NCBI RefSeq assembly: GCF_002831685.1
Contig: NZ_CP025119.1
Coordinates: 221,001-285,000 of the forward strand
Origin: Polaribacter sp. ALD11
GTDB lineage: Bacteria; Bacteroidota; Bacteroidia; Flavobacteriales; Flavobacteriaceae
Reading direction: 5' to 3'
DNA length: 64,000 nucleotides
Positions 35,399-43,439 of the stretch are shown here, in pieces. Positions within the stretch are counted from its first letter, which is position 1. The number at the start of each line of letters is the position of its first letter. The translations under genes were made by a program, and so were the position numbers. Under the pieces are notes generated by a model. The model worked only from the letters and a program-made list of their open reading frames with translations. It had not been told where the DNA came from and made no database searches.

Positions 35399-36169
35399 TT
35401 AAAGTGCCACTTTTGTACCAACAGACTTTCCGTCGATAATATCAATAATGGTATTGTCTCTTTTTCCGTTTGCGATATAGGTAGGAATGTTCTTTGCTGC
35501 AGCTTCTTGTGCATAATCTAATTTAGACCCCATTCCGCCACGACCTTCACCAGGTTTCTTGTTGCTGTCTTTAATGTATTTATCTAAATCTTCATCAGGA
35601 TTTACATTTGTGATTAAATCGCTACTTTCAGATTCTGGATGTCCGGTATACAATCCATCAATATCTGTTAAGATAATTAATTTGTCTGCATTAATCAATT
35701 GTGCAATCAAACTCGCCAATTCATCATTATCAGAAAACATAGACATGGTTACAGAAACGGCATCGTCTTCATTCGCAATTGGTATTACACCTTCTGCTAA
35801 CAAACCTTCACAGCAATTAATCATATTTTCTCTATGAACACCTTCGCTAAAATCTCTTTTAGTAGGTAAAACTTGGGCACATTTCATACCATAATCATTA
35901 AAGATATTATAATAATGGCGCATCATTCTTGGTTGTCCAATAGCAGAATATACTTGTCTTCTTTGTGTTTCATTTTCAATATTAGATTCTCCTAAAACTT
36001 CTTTACCAGCAATTACAGAACCAGAGGAAACTAAAATGGAAATAATTCCACGTTCATATAATTCTGCAACTTGTTTTACTAAACGTCTTAAAACAGGTCT
36101 AACAATTCTGTTGTCTCTGTTGGTCATTACGTTTGTTCCTACTTTAATTACTATTCTTTCTTTATACAT
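35399..36169 (-). CDS. proB: Glutamate 5-kinase (without PUA domain)
   Basis: 256 residues of the amino-acid kinase fold. N-terminal RIVIKVGTNVMT, LVSSGSVIAGK, LPTKRDFSEG, NEDDAVSV, LIILTDIDGLYTGHP and GRGGMGSKLDYAQEAA mark the glutamate and ATP sites. It phosphorylates glutamate, the committed and normally proline-inhibited step. The C-terminal PUA domain of the E. coli enzyme (367 aa) is absent, as in many Bacteroidota. It is 1 base from proC and 11 from proA. Confidence 0.95.
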   Translation of the reverse strand: MYKERIVIKVGTNVMTNRDNRIVRPVLRRLVKQVAELYERGIISILVSSGSVIAGKEVLGESNIENETQRRQVYSAIGQPRMMRHYYNIFNDYGMKCAQVLPTKRDFSEGVHRENMINCCEGLLAEGVIPIANEDDAVSVTMSMFSDNDELASLIAQLINADKLIILTDIDGLYTGHPESESSDLITNVNPDEDLDKYIKDSNKKPGEGRGGMGSKLDYAQEAAAKNIPTYIANGKRDNTIIDIIDGKSVGTKVAL

Positions 36170-36170
36170 T

Positions 36171-36977
36171 TTAATGTTCTTTACCTAACTCTACAGCTCT
36201 ATTAAAAGCGGCAAAAGCGGCGTCTTTAATTAATTCGTTTACATTATTATCTTCCATAGAATCTAAAGCTGCACGTGTGGTACCGCCTTTAGAAGCTACT
36301 TTTTCCATCCAAGAATTTGGCGATAAGTTAGATTGGTTAAAGAGTTCTACTGCACCTGTAAAAGTCTGACTTACCAACACTGTAGAGTCTTTTTTTGAAA
36401 AGCCCATTTTTAAAGCTGCTTCCATCATACTTTGCATAAAGTAGAAAACGTATGCAGGTCCACTACCAGAAATACCTGTAGATGCATCGATAAATTTTTC
36501 ACTGCTTACTTCCATAGATTTTCCAGTGGTATCTAAAAAACTTTCAACAGTTAATTTTTCTATTCTAGACACTTCTTCAGAAGTTACGTAAGATGTTAAG
36601 CCTTTACCAATTTGAGCGGGTAAATTAGGCATTGCTCTTACAATCTTGTTTAAACCAGAATATTTTTTGATGTTTTCTATATTAATACCAGCCATTATAG
36701 AGACTAAAACTTGCCCTGGTTTTACAAATGGTTTTAAAGCTTTAAATAGGTTTTCTGCATGGTATGGTTTTACAGCAATAAAGATAATGTCTGCTTTAGG
36801 TACACAATCTTCTAGTTCCTTAAAAGCATCAAAGTGAGAAATTTCATTCAATTCTTCTAACTTCTCTTCAGATTTGTCTAAAATCATGATGTTTTTTTTC
36901 TTCAACAATTTTGATTTAGACATTCCTTGAGCATAAGTTAGACCCATGTTTCCTGCGCCAATTACTAAAATTTTCAT
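36171..36977 (-). CDS. proC: Pyrroline-5-carboxylate reductase
   Basis: 268 residues. N-terminal NAD(P)-binding ILVIGAGNMG, then IIFIAVKPYHAENL, VSIMAGINIENI, RAMPNLPAQIGKG and the ProC signature SGSGPAYVFYFMQSM, VASKGGTTRAALDSM. It makes proline from pyrroline-5-carboxylate. The start ATG is 49 bases after the GNAT gene stop with no promoter or terminator in the gap, so it may be read through from the GNAT promoter. Confidence 0.96.
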   Translation of the reverse strand: MKILVIGAGNMGLTYAQGMSKSKLLKKKNIMILDKSEEKLEELNEISHFDAFKELEDCVPKADIIFIAVKPYHAENLFKALKPFVKPGQVLVSIMAGINIENIKKYSGLNKIVRAMPNLPAQIGKGLTSYVTSEEVSRIEKLTVESFLDTTGKSMEVSSEKFIDASTGISGSGPAYVFYFMQSMMEAALKMGFSKKDSTVLVSQTFTGAVELFNQSNLSPNSWMEKVASKGGTTRAALDSMEDNNVNELIKDAAFAAFNRAVELGKEH

Positions 36978-37026
36978 TTTGTTTTAATTAAGTATTATTA
37001 ATTTTCTTTGTTATTATTTATTTTGA

Positions 37027-37467
37027 TTACTTTTTATGCAATGTCATTTGAATTTTTTTGGATTCAAATCCGTTTTTTTCAAATAATCCAATCGCATCAT
37101 TTTTTTTATTAATGTTCAGTGTAATATTTCCGTTACAATAGTCAATAGCTTCATTTAATAGTTTTGTGGCAACGCCTTTGTTTCTAAACTCTTTATGAAC
37201 AGCCAAATAAGCTAATAGATTTTCTGACTGGTATTCACTCATTCCTGTTTTATTAATAATGGTAGCTCCAATAATTTCATCATCTTTCTCCATAACAAAA
37301 GCATAACCACCTAAACTAGGAATTTCTTTTGCAGCATATAATAAAGATTTTCTTATGGCACTTTTATCGTCTCTATTTTTTTCTAAATGTTGGTGTATAA
37401 AATTTGTAATTTTATCTATATTTAAGAACGACAACCTTGTATAGGCGTCAAATGTTGTTATAACCAT
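37027..37467 (-). CDS. GNAT family N-acetyltransferase
   Basis: 146 residues. The acetyl-CoA site is VHKEFRNKGVATKLL (Q/RxxGxG/A-type), preceded by the strand EIIGATIINKTG and followed by the FEKNGFES strand-loop typical of the fold. The substrate is unknown. In relatives I recall a GNAT gene of this kind heading an arginine-biosynthesis cluster, so it may act in that pathway (inference). Here it precedes proC and is preceded by a leader of about 225 bases. Confidence 0.85.
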   Translation of the reverse strand: MVITTFDAYTRLSFLNIDKITNFIHQHLEKNRDDKSAIRKSLLYAAKEIPSLGGYAFVMEKDDEIIGATIINKTGMSEYQSENLLAYLAVHKEFRNKGVATKLLNEAIDYCNGNITLNINKKNDAIGLFEKNGFESKKIQMTLHKK

Positions 37468-37584
37468 TATTAATTGATATAATTTATCTGAAAGCGATAA
37501 AATGAATAGCTACATAGCTAGTTTTCTTCTGAAAAAGATAAAATCTTTAATCAAAAAAAAGAATAAGTACTTTTGATGAAATGC

Positions 37585-37692
37585 TTAAAATAGAGGGTGA
37601 GGAGGTATGAATTTTTTAGGTTGATTTCTAAAAACTAAAAAATTAAAATTGAATATTCTAAAGTTACGCTGTTCGTGTATCCTTACTTTCAT
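37585..37692 (-). CDS. Possible leaderless, proline-rich leader peptide of the GNAT-proCBA operon
   Basis: ATG at 37692 and TAA at 37585-37587 give a 35-residue peptide that starts MKVRIHEQRNFRIFNF and ends QPKKFIPPHPLF. The ATG coincides with the predicted +1 of the promoter just upstream, so it would be translated without a leader. Four of the last eleven codons are proline (P25, P30, P31, P33), unusual for such AT-rich DNA, and the transcript leads to proline-biosynthesis genes. That fits an attenuation leader, but I see no strong GC terminator between it and the GNAT start (only a weak AAAGAT/ATCTTT stem near 37533-37547). It may also be a chance ORF. Confidence 0.4.
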   Translation of the reverse strand: MKVRIHEQRNFRIFNFNFLVFRNQPKKFIPPHPLF

Positions 37693-37696
37693 TTTA

Positions 37697-37727
37697 CAAA
37701 GTTACAAAAATGGTTGCCATAAGCCAA
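37697..37727 (-). promoter_or_regulatory. Promoter of the GNAT-proC-proB-proA operon
   Basis: On the minus strand TTG (complement 37725-37727) and TAACTTTG (complement 37697-37704) are 20 bases apart, the ideal consensus spacing. It is the best promoter match upstream of the operon and implies a 5' leader of about 225 bases before the GNAT start. Confidence 0.6.
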
Positions 37728-38071
37728 GTTATAAAGGGTTTATTAAAAAAAACTCTTGGTAAAACTCTTATTATATTTGATGTTTTAGTGACTATTTTTT
37801 TATGTTATTTTTAAATCTTAAGAATATATAATTAGTTAAAATGTATGTTTTTTGAAATTGTGTTTCAACAAGCTATATAGAAAGCAAGTTAAGTTTCGGT
37901 GCTGTAAAAAAAGGTTCGTTAAATACTTTAAAAAAAAATATAAAATGAAGGCTTAGTTTTATTGTTTCTTAACATTAATTTAAAATTTATAATATTGTAA
38001 AAACTTTGATAACACGAAGTTTACAAATGGATAATTAATATTTGTTTAATTTGCGTTAAATTGATATTTAT

Positions 38072-38305
38072 ATGTTTGGTTGGGCAGGTGCTTTGTTATT
38101 TATTATAGCCTATTTGTTTTTGCTATTAGAAATTTTCACTACAAAAGAAAAAATGTATCATATATTTAATGCTTTAGGAGCTATTTGTTTATTAATTAAT
38201 GCATTATATCTAGATGATACCCCAAACCTTGTGGTTAATTTGGTTTGGTTAATTATTGCAATAATTTCTATTTTTAAAATATTTCTAAAAAATAGAAAAG
38301 CTTAG
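38072..38305 (+). CDS. CBU_0592 family small membrane protein
   Basis: 77 residues with two to three membrane helices (about 3-20, 31-46, 52-70). The pattern FGWAGALLFIIAYLFLLL, MYHIFNALGAICLLINALY and VVNLVWLIIAIISI matches the CBU_0592 family. No function is known. It converges on tetR with only 3 bases between stops. Confidence 0.72.
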   Translation: MFGWAGALLFIIAYLFLLLEIFTTKEKMYHIFNALGAICLLINALYLDDTPNLVVNLVWLIIAIISIFKIFLKNRKA

Positions 38306-38308
38306 TTT

Positions 38309-38905
38309 TTAGTTGAATTGAAGTAAGCTTAAAGCATACTTTTGATATAATTTGACTTTGTTCTTATAGTTTTCATCATTTTCTTCGAATAACCCTAAAT
38401 AATAATAAGCACCATCAATTAGTGCATACATAATTTCTGTAACTTCCTTAATATTATCATTTTTAATAAGGTTATTTTCTTTAGCTTCTATCAATTGTTT
38501 TTCTAAAATAATATGTAGTTCTTCTAAATATTTTTTAAAACTTTCATTAAATTCTTTCATTCTATATATTAGCGCATAACAACTATAAAATACACCATCA
38601 TCAAAATAACTATTCCAACTTCTAGAGAATAAAGAATGTATCAATCTTTCAATATTCTCTTTAGAGTTTATTCTAAGGCTTTTATCACTAACTATATGTA
38701 AATGTTGTTCTAACATATATTCATTTAGCCCTATTAATAAAGATTCTCTAGACTGAAAGTAATGAATAATTAGACTTTTACTTATATTCATTTCATCAGC
38801 AATTTTGGCAAATGAAGTGTTTTCTAAACCTATTTTTTTAGCTACTTCATAAAAAGAAATAATTATTTCTTTCTTTCTTATTACGCTTAAATTTTTTCTT
38901 CCCAT
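38309..38905 (-). CDS. TetR/AcrR family transcriptional regulator
   Basis: 198 residues. The N-terminal DNA-binding helix-turn-helix (about 10-55) reads IIISFYEVAKKIGLENTSFAKIADEMNISKSLIIHYF, with the TetR recognition helix SKSLIIHYFQSRESLL; the helical C-terminal part is the ligand-binding domain. Start at ATG 38905 (MGRKNLSV) rather than 38926, because the -7 box at 38924-38931 puts the transcription start downstream of 38926. It is divergent from the phosphodiesterase-susCD operon, whose promoter contains a TetR-type palindrome, so it is the likely regulator. Confidence 0.9.
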   Translation of the reverse strand: MGRKNLSVIRKKEIIISFYEVAKKIGLENTSFAKIADEMNISKSLIIHYFQSRESLLIGLNEYMLEQHLHIVSDKSLRINSKENIERLIHSLFSRSWNSYFDDGVFYSCYALIYRMKEFNESFKKYLEELHIILEKQLIEAKENNLIKNDNIKEVTEIMYALIDGAYYYLGLFEENDENYKNKVKLYQKYALSLLQFN

Positions 38906-38923
38906 TAACTTTTCTCTTAATAG

Positions 38924-38931
38924 CAAAAATA
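38924..38931 (-). promoter_or_regulatory. -7 box of the tetR promoter
   Basis: TATTTTTG on the minus strand (complement of 38924-38931) gives a predicted leader of about 14 bases before ATG 38905. Confidence 0.5.
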
Positions 38932-39012
38932 GAAATTTTAAAAACTATTCCTTTTTTTTAATTTATGAATTTTGTTTAGAATTTCTTAACAATAAGGTAG
39001 GTATTTATTAAC

Positions 39013-39026
39013 TGACCAACTGGTCA
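39013..39026. promoter_or_regulatory. TetR-type operator palindrome
   Basis: TGACCA-AC-TGGTCA: two perfect 6-base arms with a 2-base spacer, of the TGACC-N4-GGTCA type used by TetR proteins. With the predicted +1 near 39058 it covers about -45 to -32, so a bound repressor would block the operon promoter. It is about 95 bases upstream of the tetR start of transcription. Confidence 0.75.
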
Positions 39027-39045
39027 ATTTATTTTCTCTCTTCTT

Positions 39046-39053
39046 TAGTTTTG
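39046..39053 (+). promoter_or_regulatory. -7 box of the phosphodiesterase-susCD operon promoter
   Basis: TAGTTTTG fits TAnnTTTG and lies 22 bases before the ATG at 39076. The operator palindrome overlaps the corresponding -33 region, in which no TTG is evident. Confidence 0.55.
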
Positions 39054-39075
39054 CCACAACTAAAACAAATATAAA

Positions 39076-40326
39076 ATGAAATTACTAAAATTATTATTGA
39101 TTTTTCTTTTTCTAGGTATCGGCTGTAAAGCTAAAGAAGAAGTGCCTGTTAAAAAGAAAAAAGTGGTCTTCATAATTGTAGATGGCGTCTCAAATGATCA
39201 ATTGAAAAAAGCCAATACACCAATTTTAGATGCAATTGCAGAGAAAGGGAGTTATAGTGATGCTTTTGTAGGAGGAATAAAAGAAACCATAGCAGAAACA
39301 CCTACAATTTCAGCAGTCGGTTATAACAGTTTATTAACAGGAACATGGGCAAACAAACACAATGTTTACGGTAATAGCATTCACAAACCAAATTATAACT
39401 ATCCAACAATCTTCCGATTCTTAAAGGACTCTATACCAGATTTAAAGACTGCCATTTTTTCTACTTGGCTAGATAATAGAACAAAATTAGTAGGAGAAAA
39501 TTTACCAGCTACTAGAAAAATGAAACTGGACTATCATTATGATGGTTTTGAACTAGACACTGTTGGTTTTCCTCATGATAGAAAAAGGAAATATATTAGA
39601 AATATCGACAGTATTGTTTCTAATGAAGCTAATAGATACATTAAAAAAGAAGCTCCAGATGTTTCTTGGGTGTATTTACAATTTAGTGATGATATGGGAC
39701 ATGGATATGGTGACAGTAAAGAGTTTGATGAAGCTGTTTATTTTGAAGATACTAATGTTGGTAAAATATATGAAGCTGTAAACTACAGAGAGAAAAATTT
39801 TAATGAAGACTGGTTGTTCATTGTAACTACAGATCATGGAAGAAGTGTTGAGGATGGTAGAGGTCATGGAGGGCAAAGTGATCGAGAAAGAAGTACTTGG
39901 ATGATAACGAATAAAAACGACTTTAACAAGTATTTTAAAACAAGTACCGTTGGTATTGTTGATGTTTTTCCTACAATAACAGATTTTTTTAATGTGGATA
40001 TTCCAGCAGAACTACAACAAGAATTAGACGGAATTTCATTTTACAATTCAAAATCAGTAAAAAATTTCAGAGGAGAATATGAAAATGATTCACTTCATTT
40101 TTCTTGGGATGGTATAGAACAATTAGAAGAAAATGCAACTATTTCTTTCAGTACAACCAATAATTTTAAAAAAGGTAGTAAAGACAATTTTATAGAATTA
40201 GCAACCGTAAAGCTATCAGATACAAAATTTACAAAAGCTTTTCCTACAGAAAAAACAGATACTATTAAATGTATTCTAACAACCAAAAATCAAATATTAA
40301 ATACAACAATCATACTAAAGAATTAA
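39076..40326 (+). CDS. Alkaline phosphatase superfamily lipoprotein (nucleotide pyrophosphatase/phosphodiesterase-like)
   Basis: 416 residues with a lipoprotein signal ending LGIGC (Cys17). Metal-binding residues of the superfamily are visible: Asp36 (IIVDGVS), Ser79 as likely nucleophile where NPP enzymes have Thr (TISAVGYNSLLTG), Asp206 and His209 (DDMGHG), Asp253-His254 (TTDHG) and His264 (GHGGQ). It probably removes phosphate or a nucleotide from an exported or periplasmic organophosphate. The tail of about 95 residues (320-416) is a beta-rich extension without a recognised domain. First gene of the SusCD operon; susC follows after 4 bases. Confidence 0.87.
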   Translation: MKLLKLLLIFLFLGIGCKAKEEVPVKKKKVVFIIVDGVSNDQLKKANTPILDAIAEKGSYSDAFVGGIKETIAETPTISAVGYNSLLTGTWANKHNVYGNSIHKPNYNYPTIFRFLKDSIPDLKTAIFSTWLDNRTKLVGENLPATRKMKLDYHYDGFELDTVGFPHDRKRKYIRNIDSIVSNEANRYIKKEAPDVSWVYLQFSDDMGHGYGDSKEFDEAVYFEDTNVGKIYEAVNYREKNFNEDWLFIVTTDHGRSVEDGRGHGGQSDRERSTWMITNKNDFNKYFKTSTVGIVDVFPTITDFFNVDIPAELQQELDGISFYNSKSVKNFRGEYENDSLHFSWDGIEQLEENATISFSTTNNFKKGSKDNFIELATVKLSDTKFTKAFPTEKTDTIKCILTTKNQILNTTIILKN

Positions 40327-40330
40327 AACG

Positions 40331-43300
40331 ATGAAAAAATATCCTTTTTTATTTTATTTATTTTTCCTGATAACAATAATCCCTTTATATGCTCAAAGTA
40401 GTATTAAAGGAATTGTTAAAGATGCTGCAGGAGAATTATTGCCAGGTGTTAGTGTTATAATTAAAAGCACAACGAAAGGTACCAGTACTAATTTTAATGG
40501 AGAATTTGAGTTAAAAGTAGCGATAGACGAAACACTTGAGTTTTCATTTATGGGATACAAAACAAAAAAAGTACATTTAAAAAATTATTCAGATCTAATA
40601 ATTTTATTAGAAGAAGATGCTTTTCAAATGGATGAAATTGTTGTGACTGCATTAGGTATTGAAAAAGAAAAGAAAGCACTTGGGTATGCTGTTCAAGATG
40701 TAAAAGGAGACAATATTAATAAGGCAAAAGAGTCTAATTTTGTAAACTCTCTTACAGGAAAAGTAGCAGGATTAACCATTCAAAATTCTACAGATTTATT
40801 TCAGAATGCAGTTGTTAAACTACGTGGTTCTACTCCGTTAATTGTTATTGATGGTATTCCAGACCGATCTGCAGATATTTGGAAAGTAAATTCAGATAAT
40901 ATTGAAAGTATTAGTGTTTTAAAAGGAACAACAGCTTCAGCATTGTATGGTTCAATTGGTAGAAACGGAGCCTTAATGATTGTGACCAAAAAAGGGAAAG
41001 AAGGAAAGGTTTCTGTTACAGTAAATTCTTCAAAGATATTTCAAACATCTTTTATTAGAGTGCCAGATGTGCAAACAACTTATGGAACTGGAAACCAAGG
41101 AAATTATGCTTACATCAATGGAAGTGGTGGAGGTACTGAAGGTGGAGGTTGGATTTGGGGGCCAAAATTAGACCAAAAAGATGCTTCAACTTCTAGTGGT
41201 TTTGTGGAAACGACTCAATTTAATAGTCCTACAGATACTAACGGAAATTTAGTTCCATTACCTTTTCTTTCTAGAGGAAAAAATAATATTAAAAACTTTT
41301 TTGAAACAGGAAGTATTTTATCAAATTCTATAGGAATTGATTGGGGTTCTGAAAAAGCAAAAGTACGTTTTTCAGCAGCTAATATTTCTCAGGAAGGAAT
41401 TGTACCTAATACATCATTAGAAAACGCTTCATTCTCTATTAATACATCTGTAGATTTGTCAGAAAAATTGAAGGTTTCTGGGGGTTTAACTTATAATAAC
41501 CAATATTCAGATAACTTTCCAGAAGTAGGATATGGCCCTACAAACTATTTATATAATTTAATTCTTTGGACAGGTGCAGATGTAGATGTTAGAGATTTAA
41601 AAAATTATTGGAAAAAAGGAGAAGAAGGCTATCAACAAAGACATTTTAATAGTTCTTACTATAATAATCCTTATTTTCAAGCATATGAATATTTAAGAGG
41701 TTATGATAAAAATACCGTATTTGGTAATTTTAATGCGAGTTATGAAATTACTTCAGGTTTGACCTTAAAAGGTAGAGTAGGTGTAAATAATTACAGTTTA
41801 TACCGTACGTATAAAGAGCCAAAAAGTTACATAGGTTACGGAAATAAATCGAGAGGTAATTTTAGTATTTCTACAGCTAATTATTTTGATATGACTTCTG
41901 GCGTTGCTTTAGAATATAAAAAAGAGATAACAGAAGATTTTGGTATTAGAGGTCAAGTAGGAACAGAGAGTTTCTATAGCAAATACATTACGGGATCTCA
42001 ATCTACAGATGGCTTAAACATTCCCGAGTTTTACAACTTGTCAAACAACGCAGGAGCATCAATAGTTGCAGAAAATAAGATTCAAAAGCAAGGAGTAAAT
42101 AGTATTTATGGTTTTGTAGATTTTGACTTTAAAAATACTTACTATCTATCTTTAACAGGAAGAAATGATGTTGTTTCTACATTAAGATCTGGAAATAATT
42201 CTTTTTTCTATCCTTCTGTATCAGGGTCTTTAATTGTTTCTAAATTAGTTGAATTACCAAATTGGGTGTCATTTGCTAAAATTAGAGGTTCTTGGGCAAT
42301 GGTTTCCGACGGAAAGATAAGTAATGATCCTTATGGTTACATTAGCGGATATGATAAAGGAAGAGGTTGGAATGGTACTTCTTCTGTTAACTCAAGTAAT
42401 ACTTATATTTCCTCTGATATTAAACCAGAAAGCACTTCTACTTGGGAAATTGGTGCAAACGTTAAACTTTTAGGAAATCGTTTAGGTTTAGATGTTGCGT
42501 ATTACAAGTCTAGAGATTATAATAACATTATTAATAGTTCTGTTTCTAAGCCATCTGCATACTCTTATGTATTGTTAAATGGAGATGAGTATCAAAGACA
42601 AGGATTAGAATTTGTATTGAGTGGTAAACCTGTGAAAACAGAGAATTTTAAATGGGACATTAGTGCTAATCTAAGTAAGAATGAAAGAACTCAAACTGAA
42701 ATTTATGGAGGTAAAGATAAAACAGCTAATAATATAAAAGTTGGAGAGCGTACAGATGCCATTTATACAGAAGTATATCAAACGAACCCAAATGGAGATA
42801 TTATTTACAAGAACGGACTACCTGTAGCAGATCCTTACAACAGATTTATAGGGAACTCAAATTCAGATTGGGTCTTCGGAATTACAAATAATTTATCTTA
42901 TAAGAACTTTGATTTTTCATTCTCTTTCGACGGAAGAAACGGAGGTGTAATTTATTCTACTACAAATCAAAAAATGTGGTGGGGAGGCACACATTCTGGT
43001 ACTGTAAATCAATTTAGAGATGATGCTAATAATGGCAATAGTACATATGTAGGACAAGGTGTTGTTGTAACAGGAGGTGATGTTACTTATAATGTAGATG
43101 GAGGTATTCTTTCAGATACTCGTACTTATAAAGAGAATGATGTTGCAATTAATTACATCAACTTTATGCAAAAAACATCAAATAGAGCTAATTATAACCA
43201 TCACTATTATTCTCAATCTTTTATCAAGTTACGTGAGGTTACTTTAAGCTATAGGTTTGATGAGCAAGTACTAAGTAACACCTTTTTTAATGCAGCAAGC

Positions 43301-43429
43301 CTTTCATTGGTTGGGCGCAATTTATTGTTGTTCTCAGATGCGCCAAATATTGATCCAGATTCTGGTTCAGACAATTTACAAACACCATCTACACGTAATA
43401 TAGGTATCAATCTTAAATTAAAATTTTAA
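40331..43429 (+). CDS. SusC/RagA family TonB-linked outer membrane protein
   Basis: 1032 residues. A signal peptide (about 1-21, ending LYAQ) precedes a carboxypeptidase-regulatory-like domain (IKGIVKDAAGELLPGVSVII, about 25-95). The TonB-box region DEIVVTALG follows, then the plug with the SusC signature TPLIVIDGIP and ALYGSIGRNGALMIVTKKG, and a beta-barrel of about 800 residues ending NIGINLKLKF with a terminal Phe. It imports a bulky substrate handed over by SusD. The partner genes and a phosphodiesterase suggest an organophosphate or nucleotide-like ligand, an inference from context. Confidence 0.95.
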   Translation: MKKYPFLFYLFFLITIIPLYAQSSIKGIVKDAAGELLPGVSVIIKSTTKGTSTNFNGEFELKVAIDETLEFSFMGYKTKKVHLKNYSDLIILLEEDAFQMDEIVVTALGIEKEKKALGYAVQDVKGDNINKAKESNFVNSLTGKVAGLTIQNSTDLFQNAVVKLRGSTPLIVIDGIPDRSADIWKVNSDNIESISVLKGTTASALYGSIGRNGALMIVTKKGKEGKVSVTVNSSKIFQTSFIRVPDVQTTYGTGNQGNYAYINGSGGGTEGGGWIWGPKLDQKDASTSSGFVETTQFNSPTDTNGNLVPLPFLSRGKNNIKNFFETGSILSNSIGIDWGSEKAKVRFSAANISQEGIVPNTSLENASFSINTSVDLSEKLKVSGGLTYNNQYSDNFPEVGYGPTNYLYNLILWTGADVDVRDLKNYWKKGEEGYQQRHFNSSYYNNPYFQAYEYLRGYDKNTVFGNFNASYEITSGLTLKGRVGVNNYSLYRTYKEPKSYIGYGNKSRGNFSISTANYFDMTSGVALEYKKEITEDFGIRGQVGTESFYSKYITGSQSTDGLNIPEFYNLSNNAGASIVAENKIQKQGVNSIYGFVDFDFKNTYYLSLTGRNDVVSTLRSGNNSFFYPSVSGSLIVSKLVELPNWVSFAKIRGSWAMVSDGKISNDPYGYISGYDKGRGWNGTSSVNSSNTYISSDIKPESTSTWEIGANVKLLGNRLGLDVAYYKSRDYNNIINSSVSKPSAYSYVLLNGDEYQRQGLEFVLSGKPVKTENFKWDISANLSKNERTQTEIYGGKDKTANNIKVGERTDAIYTEVYQTNPNGDIIYKNGLPVADPYNRFIGNSNSDWVFGITNNLSYKNFDFSFSFDGRNGGVIYSTTNQKMWWGGTHSGTVNQFRDDANNGNSTYVGQGVVVTGGDVTYNVDGGILSDTRTYKENDVAINYINFMQKTSNRANYNHHYYSQSFIKLREVTLSYRFDEQVLSNTFFNAASLSLVGRNLLLFSDAPNIDPDSGSDNLQTPSTRNIGINLKLKF

Positions 43430-43439
43430 TTCAATTACA

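Larger units (their letters stand above)
37468..38071. other. 604-base gene-free region between GNAT gene and CBU_0592-like gene
   Basis: Holds, on the minus strand, a promoter (37697-37727) and a possible 35-codon leader ORF (37585-37692) with about 118 further bases up to the GNAT start. On the plus strand an AT-rich stretch of about 340 bases leads to 38072; I found no gene, tRNA, repeat or clear promoter in it. Confidence 0.6.

Noticed and set aside
37601..37624. GGAGG followed by ATG and a five-codon frame on the plus strand
   Set aside because: Too short to be a gene, and this phylum does not use Shine-Dalgarno pairing. The GGAGG is simply the complement of the Pro codons in the opposing leader ORF.
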